Assembly: GCA_905221605.1 (NCBI GenBank)
Contig: CAJNDS010000779.1
Span: forward strand, 1,376,001-1,440,000
Source: Symbiodinium natans
Taxonomy: Eukaryota; Sar; Dinophyceae; Suessiales; Symbiodiniaceae
DNA: 64,000 bases
Reading direction: 5' to 3'
Position numbers and translations under genes: made by a program. Within the stretch, counting starts at the first letter, position 1. Each line of letters begins with the position of its first letter. Of this stretch, positions 29,061 to 38,330 are shown in pieces. The notes beneath the pieces were generated by a model. The model was given only the letters and a program-made list of their open reading frames with translations. It had not been told where the DNA came from and did no database searches.

Positions 29061-29108
29061 GTTTAGGGCTTAGGGTTTAGGGTTTAGGGTTTAGGGTTTA
29101 GGGTATAG

Positions 29109-29319
29109 ATCTGGGAATAGCCTGGAAGCAGATGGTCCTGTGGCTCCAGCGTCGAGGGTTGAGTATTGAGGAGGTTTGGGAAGGAACGGGGGGCACCCCT
29201 TCGACCCGTTTGGGGGAGATTTGCCATAGCAACTTAGCAGCCCTCTCAACAACATGTGGGGTGACAGAAGGTTTGGGAGCCAGAGTATTGAACTCATGCA
29301 CGAGCCTAAATACTTTCTA
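29109..29319 (+). CDS. Exon candidate, frame ambiguous
   Basis: One frame is long: DLGIAWKQMVLWLQRRGLSI, EEVWEGTGGTPSTRLGEI, to TAA near 29319. But the in-phase continuation from the previous exon gives SGNSLEADGPVAPASRVE and an earlier stop. Confidence 0.45.
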
Positions 29320-29510
29320 ACATTATCTACCCCCACCCTCCTAGTCCCTAAATCAGGGTCGCCCTTTTCTGGGCTCCCATTAGCTATCACACAGAGCCTG
29401 ATATCTCGGGTGCCCCAACAGGCCCAGAATCTAGAGAATCCTTCATATATACATATATATGTATATGTATGTACAAGTATAATGTACGCTCGGCAGAACA
29501 CGCATTCTAG

Positions 29511-29631
29511 TTCAATGGGCGCCGGGAAGAGATTTCAAAAGACCTTCGGTCAGGGCCCGATCATTGAAGAGATTATCGACGAGGAGGAGCCGCCATCCAA
29601 GGCCCGATTCTGCAACAGCAAGCTTTTGTTG
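29511..29631 (+). CDS. Exon candidate
   Basis: After CATTCTAG: SMGAGKRFQKTFGQGPIIEE, IIDEEEPPSKARFCNSKL, ending before GTATTA. Basic then acidic; unknown function. Confidence 0.55.
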
Positions 29632-29734
29632 GTATTATGATATCCGATATCCCCACTGAATCCCCACCCCGTATCCTGCAGAGATTTAGGGTTTAGGGTT
29701 TGGGGTTTGGGGTTTGGGGTTTAGGGATCTGCAG

Positions 29735-29774
29735 AGTCCCTCGGGCGATTTCTCGGCCAAGTGGTTCAGCAAAG
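29735..29774 (+). CDS. Exon candidate
   Basis: SPSGDFSAKWFSK between TCTGCAG and GTGCCT. Good signals. Confidence 0.55.
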
Positions 29775-30045
29775 GTGCCTGAGTATAGAGTGTGGTTTGC
29801 TAAACCCAAATCCGACACATTGTTTGCGAAACCCACATCTGCACAGTGTGTTTCTTAGTAGCAATATGTAGTAATATGATGCACCTGAGGGTGCTAAGCC
29901 CCAAAACGAAAGGCGGAGGCTTGGGATGCAGGCTGCGAGCACCTTGTGGCTTCTTTTGGCCCTAAACTCTTCGCGCGTCTCTGGAGCTGAAAGAACTTGT
30001 CGGTCTTGAGCATCCCATAAACCTTGTGACCTTGATGGCTTGCAG

Positions 30046-30227
30046 CACACCGAGAGTTGTTCGACTCAAAAGCCTCAAGCCCCCACAGACAGGCTGCACC
30101 GGCTGCGGCTGCGCCGGCCGCGCCGGCCGCGCCGGCCGTGTCTGCGTCGTCCTCGTCTTCCCAGCCCATGCCCGCGGCGAGTAAAGCTGATGAAGGTGCG
30201 CGGGTGAGGGCCGACGATGCAGAGTGG
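30046..30227 (+). CDS. Exon with Ala/Pro-rich linker
   Basis: Between GGCTTGCAG and the ideal donor GTGAGT. HRELFDSKASSPHRQ, then an A/P low-complexity run encoded by a GCCGGCCGC microsatellite, then SASSSSSQPMPAASKADEGA, RVRADDAEW. Probably a disordered linker. Confidence 0.6.
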
Positions 30228-30318
30228 GTGAGTAGAGCATTCTCACGCTTATAACAGCATGAAGCCCCGACTAGCTTCAAAGGGTTTGGCCGGCTTTAGA
30301 GGGGCTGCGACTTTGCAG

Positions 30319-30377
30319 TGTTCTTGATTCTGGCACTGGACCCAGCCCATGATTGCGGACTGCTTGAGGCAACCTAG
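30319..30377 (+). CDS. Exon candidate
   Basis: After CTTTGCAG: FLILALDPAHDCGLLEAT then TAG. GCAACC at 30369 would be a GC donor alternative. Confidence 0.4.
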
Positions 30378-30475
30378 TGGTTCACCAAAACTTGGAGTTA
30401 ATCAACCCTTTCCCACGACCCTCCGCCCCCAAATGTGAGCCTTTAACATACTCGGTCCCCGAAGAGCAGAGAAAA

Positions 30476-30478
<3 letters not shown>

Positions 30479-30541
<63 letters not shown>
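30479..30541. repeat. CA microsatellite
   Basis: About 30 CA dinucleotides, uninterrupted. Confidence 0.95.
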
Positions 30542-30542
<1 letters not shown>

Positions 30543-30686
30543 CCTGGCAACCCTAGACATTCAACTTGCACGTGCGTGCACCCCATACAGCACCCGAACG
30601 CACCCTAACTAAGCCCTCAAGCCCCCCAAAAACCTTCTCAAACCGGGAGACATTTCCTTCTCTGTGGAGGCTACCCGCCTGCTCAG

Positions 30687-30760
30687 GGCGAGAAGCTGAG
30701 GCCACTCACCGCTGCAGATACGAACCAGGCAGCCTTGGGGAATCCGGGCTGCAGATTGGG
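30687..30760 (+). CDS. Exon candidate
   Basis: After CTGCTCAG: GEKLRPLTAADTNQAALGNP, GC. The donor is not clear because a G run follows. Confidence 0.5.
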
Positions 30761-30934
30761 GGGGGGGGGGGATTCTAAATTAGGCCTTGCAGAGGGGTTC
30801 TAAGATGAAAAGGCCGTTTGTTTTCGAAGGGTATATAAGGGTTCGCCAATTTACGAGGGGCCATATTAAGGCACCATGTCGCTACCCCAAAGAAGGACCG
30901 CAACCACACCACCGCCCCGCCCCCCCGAACCCAG

Positions 30935-30994
30935 GAGGTGGCATTGCGGGAGAACTACTTGAAAACCCCTCCCACCCCAAGCCGCCTTGAATGA
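30935..30994 (+). CDS. Exon or terminal exon candidate
   Basis: After AACCCAG: EVALRENYLKTPPTPSRLE then TGA at 30992. Confidence 0.5.
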   Translation, partial: EVALRENYLKTPPTPSRLE

Positions 30995-31370
30995 AGGTTC
31001 CATCCCCAGTGATAAAGCTGGTACGACAGCAGGTAATTGTAGCTAAGTATGGTTATCCCACCCCCACCCCCTTTCGTTGTACTTAGTTGCCCCGTTAGAA
31101 CTCCGTACCCCAAAACCCGAAACCCTAAACTTGCCTTAAGCTTGAAATCCATGAGCGCTCCCTACCCAAAACCCTACATAAAGTCCCTACTGGGTAGGCC
31201 CTTGGGATATTTCAGATTTTCCCGTGCTGTGTTCAAGAGGATCACATTCAAGAATGTGTTGTTCAGAGGGTTTTGAGGGCCCTAAACCCTAAACCCTAAA
31301 CCCTAAACACCCCCCCCCCCCCCTTCCCAACTCCCCAACCCAAACCTCTACAGCCCCTCTGAGCTCGCAG

Positions 31371-31455
31371 GCCGAGGCCCTGTGCGCCTTGGTCGGGTCC
31401 GAGCTGATCTTTGGCTCCGAGGAGGAGGTGCAGGCGCTTCGGGCCACGGATCTGG
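31371..31455 (+). CDS. Exon candidate
   Basis: After GAGCTCGCAG: AEALCALVGSELIFGSEEEV, QALRATDLG. A GTGCAG inside could be the donor. Clear coding composition. Confidence 0.55.
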
Positions 31456-31554
31456 GGGGCGGGGGGACTTCAAAAATGCGATTCAGGGCGGGGTTTAGGG
31501 TTGAGGGTTTAATTCAGGCTTTGGGGGTAAACGAGTGTAGGTAGAATTGTTGAG

Positions 31555-31612
31555 GGCTACGTTTCGCCTTCGGCTACCCCTGCAAGCCCTCACACTCAAC
31601 TTCGACGTAAAT
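31555..31612 (+). CDS. Exon candidate, frame uncertain
   Basis: Between TTGTTGAG and GTAGGT; frames EGYVSPSATPASPHTQL and LRATFRLRLPLQALTLNF are both open. Confidence 0.3.
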
Positions 31613-31807
31613 GTAGGTCTTCCTTTTGGGACTTACACTATAATTATTTTACCCAGGTATGCGCTCAGTCCAGTCCCTTGTGAAAAACAGGCCCTCGTTC
31701 CCTCTAGCCCTCTAGAAATCCCCAAAAGGGGTACCCTCCTTATTCCCAAATAACTCTTGGGTCTACTTGGCCTTTAAATTTCACAAAAGCCCCACAGCAA
31801 AACCTCT

Positions 31808-32071
31808 GTGCCATGCCAGACCCACCTCGATGGTCCCGGGCGGGGCCTCTGTTGGGTGGCGCAGAGCGGCGGGGGTGCCTGGAACAGCGGGAGGTTCAGG
31901 CGTACTGGGAGTTTCACGGGTGCTTCTAAGTCAGGTTATAAGTTTGACTTGACCCAAGCAAGGCTGAAGCCCGAACCCTCTCAGAATTCAGGCGGCCGTG
32001 CTGTGGGCGTGCTTCTCTGCGGCTCGGATGGCGTGACAGCCTCGAAGACAATCCGAGGGCTGGGGCTGTAG
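31808..32071 (+). CDS. Open frame, possible exon
   Basis: 87 codons ending TASKTIRGLGL; the part after TCTCAG (NSGGRAVGVLLCGSDGV) looks most natural. An alternative frame there reads IQAAVLWACFSAARMA. Confidence 0.3.
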   Translation: MPCQTHLDGPGRGLCWVAQSGGGAWNSGRFRRTGSFTGASKSGYKFDLTQARLKPEPSQNSGGRAVGVLLCGSDGVTASKTIRGLGL

Positions 32072-32120
32072 GGCACTGTAGGGTCCTTCTAGGGTTTAGG
32101 GTTTAGGGTTTAGGGCTTAG

Positions 32121-32233
32121 CGAGTCGACTGTGGCAGCAGGCTCAGCGCATTCTACTCTTCGATATGTTGACGTCTTCGCAGATGTCTTTCCTTGATTCA
32201 CGTGTGCTTGCTCATGGTGATATGGGTGCATAG
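32121..32233 (+). CDS. Exon with TTAG telomere-type acceptor
   Basis: The array TTTAGGGTTTAGGGCTTAG ends at the acceptor. Then SRLWQQAQRILLFDMLTSSQ, MSFLDSRVLAHGDMGA and TAG at 32231. Confidence 0.55.
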
Positions 32234-32469
32234 AACCGTTTGGATGATGTGACTTCTGAGAAGTTAAAGTTGCATGTTTGCCGCATGCCGGCAGGCTCCA
32301 CAGTCCGTTGCTCCAAAAATAGGGATTCGGGCAGAGGGTTGCCAGCTTAACTTGAGTCCGAGGTGCCTAAAACCTTAGAATGTGGAAGAGCCCTTGCATT
32401 CTAAGTTCTGCGCTTTGGGGCCTCGCAAAGGCTTGGAGCAGACCTTGGGGCCGGGGGAATGGTAGAGGG

Positions 32470-32635
32470 ATGAAGAAGCACCCGAATCGAGCATACGAGC
32501 TTCTTCCAGTTAAAGTCATCCGAGGCCTGATCGACGTTCCTAAACTCCCCGTGGCGATTCGATCAGATCAGGTCTTCGGGCACGTCCTGCAGCTGGCAGT
32601 AGAGCTCGGAGCCCAGTGCTCCACGACGGGGGATA
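32470..32635 (+). CDS. Exon candidate
   Basis: MKKHPNRAYELLPVKVIRGL, IDVPKLPVAIRSDQVFGHVL, QLAVELGAQCSTTGD. A possible start codon is at 32470, but the frame is open further upstream. Donor unresolved (GTCTTC after GATCAG is one choice). Confidence 0.45.
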
Positions 32636-32697
32636 CAAAAGGAGCCCCAAAGAAGGGTGCCCCTTTGTTGGGGGGGAAAAACCCCCAGATATTGCAG

Positions 32698-32764
32698 GCC
32701 TGGCGACAACCAGCGCAGCATCCGAAAGGAGCTCGTCGCGCGCGGGCACAAGGCGAGAAGCTGG
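32698..32764 (+). CDS. Exon candidate
   Basis: After ATATTGCAG: PGDNQRSIRKELVARGHKAR, SW before GTTTGG. Confidence 0.55.
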
Positions 32765-32904
32765 GTTTGGTCATTGGGACGGGTTGCTCAAAGAACCGCC
32801 CACCCCCCCCCCCCCCCCCGCAAAAAAAACAAGATAATGCTCCCTACAAGGAATCTTAAGCAAAATCGTAAGTTTCGCAAGACCCTTTGAAAAGACACTT
32901 GAGG

Positions 32905-33012
32905 GTTTCCGAAATGAGGGGTACCTTATGAAATATTAATTACTATTGGGGTCCTTATTGTAAGGGAGTTCTACTCTTCGGGGACTCTAGTGACTCTAGT
33001 AGGTCCCTTATC
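32905..33012. mobile_element. Family E element
   Basis: TTTCCGAAATGAGGGGTACC, TTGGGGTCCTTATTGTAAGG; the right part includes GACTCTAGT repeated. Confidence 0.5.
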
Positions 33013-33025
33013 CACTTTCTGCCAG

Positions 33026-33063
33026 AGTTTCAAAGGGCTGCCGCGAGGCTAGCTGCAAAAGGG
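33026..33063 (+). CDS. Exon candidate
   Basis: FQRAAARLAAKG between TCTGCCAG and GTTCAG. Confidence 0.4.
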
Positions 33064-33161
33064 GTTCAGGGCTTGGGGCCTAAACCCTTAACCCCGAAAC
33101 CCAAGACCATAATTTGCAAACTACAGCTTCGAATATGTACGTTGCCTTATACTTGTTTTAG

Positions 33162-33283
33162 GGCATCTGCAAGTGCGTATTGAAAGAAAAATGACAAATG
33201 GACGAAGCCCAGATGCCCATGTCACACAGAACTTCATTGAGTCCTGGCCCAACACCCCGGATTTAGGAAGCAATCCATCCTGA
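33162..33283 (+). CDS. Exon candidate
   Basis: After TTGTTTTAG: HLQVRIERKMTNGRSPDAHV, TQNFIESWPNTPDLGSNPS, TGA at 33281. The TTTTAG acceptor resembles a telomere unit. Confidence 0.5.
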
Positions 33284-33311
33284 AAGGCCGGCTTGACCTT
33301 TTTCAGACTTT

Positions 33312-33434
33312 GTAGCCCAGTGGCATTTCCTTTTTTTTTGTGTCCAGGTTCCCTTATAACAGGGCACCCTAAACCCTAAACCCTGAACCCTAAACCCTAA
33401 ACCCTTGTCACAATATGGCTACTAGGCTACCAAG
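33312..33434. mobile_element. Family F introner-like element with telomere core
   Basis: GTAGCCCAGTGGCATTTCC at the left, TGGCTACTAGGCTACCAAG at the right; the core is CCCTAAACCCTAAACCCTGA. It starts GT and ends AG, directly before an exon. Confidence 0.6.
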
Positions 33435-33532
33435 AGGACTCCGCAAGCGCCCAGGCCTGCAGCGAGAATCGACTACAGGGTCTCAGAGTGGCGCTGGCCT
33501 TAGGAGTCGCACTGATTCTTTCACTTTTTAGG
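33435..33532 (+). CDS. Exon with hydrophobic segment, GTTTAG donor
   Basis: EDSASAQACSENRLQGLRVA, LALGVALILSLF. The second half could be a membrane segment. The acceptor AG is the end of the family F element and the donor GTTTAG is telomere repeat. Confidence 0.55.
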
Positions 33533-33625
33533 GTTTAGGGTTTAGGGTTTAGGGTTTAGGGTTTAGGGGTTAGGGGTTTAGGGGTTTAGGGGTTTAGGGG
33601 TTTAGGGTTTAGGGTTTAGGATTTA
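33533..33625. repeat. Telomere array (TTTAGGG and TTTAGGGG)
   Basis: About 12 units starting at the preceding donor. Confidence 0.9.
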
Positions 33626-34020
33626 GCTTTCTATTTTTGGTTCCAGGCTCCCTTGTAAAGTAACCAACCCAATAGATAACCCTATAATCCCTACAAACCC
33701 TGTAAACCCTGTAACCAACCCGTATACCTTCATAGAAGCAGTACAAACCTTCTAGACCCTAAACCTTGTAGCTCCTATATACGGGCTCTGTGGTTGGACA
33801 GGATGTGGGAGGTCTATCTTTGTGATGTAGGGCTTCGGGCCAGTGTTTTTTAACATCTAGTATTACATACATCCAGAAATAATTAACTATAGATGTATTT
33901 ATTGCATCTATGTATTTAAGTATTATCTATTTATTTTTGCATATGCCTCATAGTATATGATTCTATAACTGTATATATATATATATATACATAAAAAAAT
34001 GCACATGGGGTCTAGAGATC
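33626..34020. other. Family F fragment and AT-rich spacer
   Basis: TTTTTGGTTCCAGGCTCCCT resembles the family F interior; CCCTGTAAACC tandems and an AT-rich stretch with a TA run (33972-33990) follow. No gene seen. Confidence 0.5.
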
Positions 34021-34043
34021 CTGGGGTCACGGGGAGTTGACAG

Positions 34044-34085
34044 GTTGGTGCTGTGGGCCGGTGGGCTCGCCGAACTCCACGGCAT
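34044..34085 (+). CDS. Exon candidate
   Basis: LVLWAGGLAELHGM between GTTGACAG and GTTAAG. Confidence 0.5.
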
Positions 34086-34087
34086 GG

Positions 34088-34242
34088 TTAAGGGTTTTAG
34101 GGTTTTAGGGTTTTAGGGTTTTAGGGTTTTAGGGTTTTAGGGTTTTAGGGTTTTAGGGTTTTAGGGTTTTAGGGTTTTCGGATTTTCGGGTTTTCGGGTT
34201 TTCGGGTTTTCGGGTTTTCGGGTTTTCGGGTTTTCGGGTTTA
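34088..34242. repeat. Octamer telomere variant array with a switch
   Basis: About 11 units of TTTTAGGG, then about eight units of TTTTCGGG. The base change A to C is uniform in the second block, so the variant unit itself was amplified. Confidence 0.9.
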
Positions 34243-34365
34243 CGGTTGAGGTTTGGGGGTTGAGGGTTGAGGGTTGAGGGTTAGCCTCACTGCAGTGTAG
34301 ATGGCAGGGCTTAACTAGGGCCGAGAAACGGTCAGAACTGGGTGCCACGAGCTTTTGAGATTCAG

Positions 34366-34449
34366 GAGAAGTGCACCCAAAAGCCCGAGGGTTACCAAGC
34401 CATAGAGAGTAGATCTCAGGGAAGGCTAGGCGAAGTTGGTGGCCAAAAG
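34366..34449 (+). CDS. Exon candidate
   Basis: Exactly 28 codons between GATTCAG and GTTGAC: EKCTQKPEGYQAIESRSQGR, LGEVGGQK. A minus ORF overlaps, but the + splice signals are better. Confidence 0.55.
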
Positions 34450-34589
34450 GTTGACTTGAAAAACCGAAACGCCAAACCCCAAACAAAACCCCAAACCAAA
34501 CCCTAAACCCTGTAAACCCTAAACTTGCCCTAAACCCTAAACCCTAAACCCTAAACCCAAAGAGACTCCTCTTCCCTGGCATCTCACAG

Positions 34590-34687
34590 ATCTTTGGCTC
34601 AGCATCTCGCAGGCAATCGAAACCGCAGACGACGGCATCTTCGAAGAGCTAGGCCGTTTTTTTCGGGGTAGCGGGCCCGAAACATAG
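34590..34687 (+). CDS. Terminal exon candidate
   Basis: After TCTCACAG: LWLSISQAIETADDGIFEEL, GRFFRGSGPET, TAG at 34685. Strong coding composition; unknown function. Confidence 0.6.
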
Positions 34688-35009
34688 CTCCACGGTGCCG
34701 CCCCACGACATTGTCGTCCTTGTTCTCTGAACTTCTCCCCCCCACCCCCTCCCCACAAAAACAGAGAGTAGGCTACCCCGATTTCGGGGACCATCTGCGT
34801 GTAAGATGATCTTTCACTGATCTTTCTGTTGTGCTGTGGTATGGGTACCTACGTCCCCTTCTGGCTCAGGGGCACTTACAGGTGGGTTATACGTACTTCG
34901 GACCCTGAAGCTGGCAGCAGCCTAACCCGAAACCCTGTAAATCCATTAAGCCATAAACCCTGAACACTAAACCCTAAACCCTAAAAACCCTAAACCCAAC
35001 TGGCTGTAG

Positions 35010-35053
35010 TCTTGCGCGAGCGCATCCAGGGCTTCCCTCTCACCCGGACCTGA
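35010..35053 (+). CDS. Short exon candidate
   Basis: LRERIQGFPLTRT to TGA after GGCTGTAG. Confidence 0.35.
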
Positions 35054-35191
35054 CCTAAATTCCTGGAGCGACGGGGGTTTAGGGTTTATAAACCCTATCG
35101 GGTTAAGGGTTTAGGGTTTAGGGTGTCCAAAGCCCTGGTACTGCGATCTCCGCCGGCTAAGCCCTAAACGGCCCCACGCCCCATCTTCCAG

Positions 35192-35225
35192 AATCTCCCC
35201 CACGACAGTCTGGCAGTGTGGCTTG
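35192..35225 (+). CDS. Exon upstream of a pure family F intron
   Basis: After CATCTTCCAG: NLPHDSLAVWL plus one base. Joined to 35337 it reads NLPHDSLAVWLGGAQEVIG without a frame break. Confidence 0.65.
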
Positions 35226-35336
35226 GTAGCCCAGTGGTAACCTTTACCCTCTTTTTTTGGTTCTGGGTTCTCTTATAAAATAACCAACCCCAAAAAGGGG
35301 TGCCCTTAGGATAATATGGTTACTGGGCTACCAAAG
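35226..35336 (+). mobile_element. Family F introner: the element is the intron
   Basis: 111 bases. It starts GTAGCCCAGTGGTAACC, ends GGTTACTGGGCTACCAAAG; the first and last parts are inverted repeats of each other. Flanking exons join in frame when it is removed exactly. Confidence 0.7.
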
Positions 35337-35359
35337 GTGGTGCCCAAGAGGTCATCGGG
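35337..35359 (+). CDS. Exon downstream of the family F intron, GTTTAG donor
   Basis: GGAQEVIG, then GTTTAGGG. Confidence 0.6.
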
Positions 35360-35502
35360 GTTTAGGGAGTTGGTCTTTTTGCTACAGGGAGTCGGTCATT
35401 TCCTGAAAATTCGTTGGGATTGGGGTTCTTATGGTTTAGGGTTCTGGGTTTCACTGGTGCACCTGGCTGATCGTGTTGTGTTGGGAGTCTGCTTTCTAAC
35501 AG

Positions 35503-35567
35503 CCATGGCGAAGCGTCATCCAGCCCTTTGCATGAAAACCCGCAACGCCCGAACATCACAGAGTTAA
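35503..35567 (+). CDS. Exon candidate with ATG
   Basis: TAACAGCCATGGCG starts MAKRHPALCMKTRNARTSQS to TAA at 35565. It may be a first exon. Confidence 0.35.
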
Positions 35568-35840
35568 GGGTTGAGGGCAAAACTCTAAGCCCAAGCCCAA
35601 AGGGTTTAGGGTTCAGGGGGTCGAAAGACCAAAACCTTGGGGCCATTGGGGTTCCTTGTTCTGGTAGGTTGTGCAAATCACAGGGCCTCTTCTGTAGAGT
35701 TCGCAGGCGAGCAACACCATTATGGTCTTCGGGCTCCCTAAACCCGAAACCCAAAACCCTAAATCCTAAACCCTTCTTGTCCCTAAACCCGAAACCCAAA
35801 ACCCTAAATCCTAAACCCTTCCTGGTCAAAAATGGCTCAG

Positions 35841-35901
35841 GCTGGCGGCCGGTAGTAAATGTTTGGAGCAGCCCAGAAGAAGCCCGGTTCCCAGCCACAG
35901 G
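35841..35901 (+). CDS. Exon candidate
   Basis: WRPVVNVWSSPEEARFPAT between GGCTCAG and GTCTTT. Confidence 0.5.
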
Positions 35902-36111
35902 GTCTTTTGGAAGGGGTTTAGGCTTTGAGGGCCTAGGGTTTCGGGAAGAGGGAAGAGGGAAGACAGAGGAGGGTGTAAGAATCCTGTGTTGCAGTTCCGT
36001 TTAGATGTCAGAGATTTTTCTGACTTGGCTGTTTGTCAACTGGTCGGTCGGCTGATTGGATGGTCGCTGTAAACCCTAAACCCTGAACCCTAAACCCGAA
36101 ACCCTAAACAG

Positions 36112-36259
36112 CTCTAAACTGGATTCGTTCTTGATGCCTCTGTTGACGGCGACTGCTTGCGGTGTTGAGGGTGCTCGGGGCTTTTCATCCCATCTCTGGC
36201 GTCGCGCCGGCTTCTTTTCCAGTGCTGGTGGCTTCTTCTCAGCTACAGAACCCCCCTAA
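36112..36259 (+). CDS. Exon between telomere repeats, stop in telomere repeat
   Basis: Acceptor CCCTAAACAG. SKLDSFLMPLLTATACGVEG, ARGFSSHLWRRAGFFSSAGG, FFSATEPP, and the TAA stop is in CCCTAAA. Confidence 0.45.
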
Positions 36260-36283
36260 ACCCTAAACCCTAAACCCCACCAG

Positions 36284-36357
36284 GCGAGCATCATCGCGCA
36301 CTCTTCATCCCCTAAGCACGAAATTGCAAGGACAAGTCAGGCCCTGAGCCCTAAACC
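36284..36357 (+). CDS. Exon candidate
   Basis: After CCCCACCAG: ASIIAHSSSPKHEIARTSQA. 3' end unresolved. Confidence 0.45.
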
Positions 36358-36399
36358 AGCTGAACCCTGAACGTATTCGCCCTCAGGTGCCCCAAGTTC

Positions 36400-36618
36400 C
36401 TAAACCCGAAACCCTAAACCCTAAATCTAAACCCTAAACCCTAAACCCTAAACCCTAAACCCTAAACCCTAAACCCTAAACCCTAAACCCTAAACCCTAA
36501 ACCCTAAACCCTAAACCCTAAACCCGAAACCCGAAACCCTAAACCCTAAACCCTAAACCCTAAACCCTAGACCCTAACCCTAAACCCTAAACCCTAACCC
36601 TAGACCCTAAACCCTCCA
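36400..36618. repeat. Long telomere array (CCCTAAA)
   Basis: About 28 units with a few CCCGAAA and CCCTAGA variants. Confidence 0.95.
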
Positions 36619-36626
36619 CTCCCTAG

Positions 36627-36701
36627 GACCGGCCCCGGAAGAAGGGCCGGACGGCGCTGAATGGCTCAGGTGCAGCTGGGGCCCAGTCTGTTCAGGTCAA
36701 G
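36627..36701 (+). CDS. Exon candidate, basic
   Basis: Exactly 25 codons between CTCCCTAG and GTCGGT: DRPRKKGRTALNGSGAAGAQ, SVQVK. Confidence 0.6.
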
Positions 36702-36835
36702 GTCGGTGTGCTTTCGGTGTGTTTGGCTTGTAGGGTTTAGGGTTTAGGGTTTAGGGTTTAGGGTTTAGGGTTTAGGGTTTAGGGTTTAGTTAGGGTAAGG
36801 CTTGTAGGGCTGAGGGAGGCAAAAGCAAACTGCAG

Positions 36836-36860
36836 GCGGGGATGCGGTGAACGGCCTCGG
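36836..36860 (+). CDS. Micro-exon candidate
   Basis: GDAVNGL between ACTGCAG and GTTTTTG. 25 bases, weak alone. TTTAGGG array at 36732-36790 precedes it. Confidence 0.3.
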
Positions 36861-36884
36861 GTTTTTGAAACTGATGATGGACAA

Positions 36885-36900
36885 AGTTATATATACATAA

Positions 36901-36936
<36 letters not shown>

Positions 36937-36990
36937 TATATATGCACAATACACATATGTAAACATAAAAAAGTTTATGTGTATAGATAC
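36885..36990. repeat. ACAT/TA microsatellite
   Basis: ACATACATACAT followed by TATATATA and ATGTAAACAT, AT-rich. Confidence 0.8.
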
Positions 36991-37276
36991 ATGTAGTGGA
37001 TGGCAAGAGGTGAAGGGGGGCCGGTGGGTAAGTTAAGGACAGTGGGGTTCCTTTTTGGTCTACGTCTGGGGCTATTGGGGCCTTGGGCGTTTGCTTAGGT
37101 TTTAGGGGTTGTTAGGGCTGCTAGGGCTTTTAAGCTCGGTTCCAAGCGCCCTCAGATCATCCTCCAGCCAATCACAGCCGTCTTATTTCTATGTATAACC
37201 CCACTTCCAAATACCCATGACCCTAAACCCTAAACCCCAAACCCCAAACCCTAAACCCTAAACCCTAACCTCCAAG

Positions 37277-37396
37277 TAACCCTCCGGATTTGTTGGCCAA
37301 GGCCAGTTCTGCGGCGGGGCCGCGGACTGATCCCAGACTTCGGCGTGATGACAAGGACCCCACCGTCTACGCCCTGCGAAGTACCTTTTCAGAAGG
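37277..37396 (+). CDS. Exon with GTTTAG donor
   Basis: NPPDLLAKASSAAGPRTDPR, LRRDDKDPTVYALRSTFSE; ends AGAAGG before GTTTAGGG. Confidence 0.6.
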
Positions 37397-37605
37397 GTTT
37401 AGGGTTACGGGTTAAGGGTTAAGGGTTGATTAGGGTTTAGGGTTGTTTTTGTACGTTCGCTAGAAGAATCCTATAAGAATCCCATAGGGGGCTTTCTACG
37501 AAGAACCTGCAAAAGAAGTAGGTTTTGGGGTTCTTAAGGTAAGCCCTAAACCAATTCCTCCCCCCCCCCTCCTGGCGGCGACACTGGCTCTTGCTGTGCT
37601 TGCAG

Positions 37606-37628
37606 CTTCCGCGAGGTTCTCTTTGGAG
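37606..37628 (+). CDS. Short exon upstream of a family H intron
   Basis: FREVLFG between TGCTTGCAG and GTACTGGAGG. Confidence 0.55.
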
Positions 37629-37748
37629 GTACTGGAGGTTCATGGATACTTGCAAGTAGGAAAATGGGTAGGGCAAGTATAGTTATAACTGGTTCTAACC
37701 TGGCCCAGGGTACTTCCAACCCCATATAAGTACCCCTGAACCTCCAAG
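37629..37748 (+). mobile_element. Family H introner: the element is the intron
   Basis: 120 bases, GTACTGGAGGTTCATGGATA at the start and AAGTACCCCTGAACCTCCAAG-type end (GTACCCCTGAACCTCCAAG). The ends are inverted repeats. Flanking exons join as FREVLFGELRPHPRNW. Confidence 0.65.
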
Positions 37749-37795
37749 AACTCCGCCCTCATCCACGAAATTGGAGCAACTTGAGCCTCCCTTGA
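37749..37795 (+). CDS. Terminal exon candidate after the family H intron
   Basis: ELRPHPRNWSNLSLP and TGA at 37793. Confidence 0.45.
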
Positions 37796-37819
37796 TTGCG
37801 TGGGCATGGCATGCGTGTG

Positions 37820-37943
37820 GAGATGCTGTGCAGAGCAGCCGTACACCCAACAATCGTCAAAGCTGTTCAGCATTGAGTTGGCTCCCTTTACCAGCTGGTC
37901 CTTCTTGCAGGATGTGAACACCTACTACCAAGCCTGGGATCAG
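37820..37943 (+). CDS. Exon region; best exon 37911-37943
   Basis: DVNTYYQAWDQ, exactly 11 codons, lies between TTCTTGCAG and GTCAAC. Upstream, EQPYTQQSSKLFSIEL after GTGCAG may be a separate exon or one larger exon. Confidence 0.55.
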
Positions 37944-38021
37944 GTCAACGTGGATAGGGTGCGGGCCCAAGCATGCCAGGCCTAGGCCTCGCCTCAATCC
38001 TGACATCCCTCATTGTTGCAG

Positions 38022-38065
38022 ATCATCAAACAGCAGCGTCGGCTGGCACCCCAGCATGCCCCCTG
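38022..38065 (+). CDS. Exon candidate
   Basis: IIKQQRRLAPQHAP between TTGTTGCAG and GTAATC. Confidence 0.6.
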
Positions 38066-38162
38066 GTAATCAACAGCAAGCACTTCTTGTCAGTTGTTCT
38101 TTGCAACTCCTGTTTCCATCGCTGAGAGCTAGAGGCGCCAAACGCCCTTTGCGTTCTGGGCA

Positions 38163-38200
38163 TGAAGAGAGAGAGAGAGAGAGAAAAAAACAAAAAAAAC
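38163..38200. repeat. GA then A-rich microsatellite
   Basis: AGAGAGAG followed by AAAAAACAAAAAAAC. Frames through it are repeat translation. Confidence 0.8.
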
Positions 38201-38239
38201 AAAGGGCAGCACACAGACTCGGTGGGGTCTTCCGAAGCC

Positions 38240-38330
38240 CCCGCAGAAGAAGAGATGAACACATGGCATCAGCACCTTCAGGCTCATAAGAGGGTTGGGA
38301 GGAGCCGACTTACACGCAACCCAAGCACGG
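38240..38330 (+). CDS. Exon candidate
   Basis: EEEMNTWHQHLQAHKRVGRS around the acceptor CCCCGCAG; boundaries uncertain. Confidence 0.35.

Noticed and set aside
35362-35898. 178-codon minus-strand ORF
   Set aside because: Contains GFRV/NPKP telomere translation in several places and overlaps better-supported + exons at 35503 and 35841.
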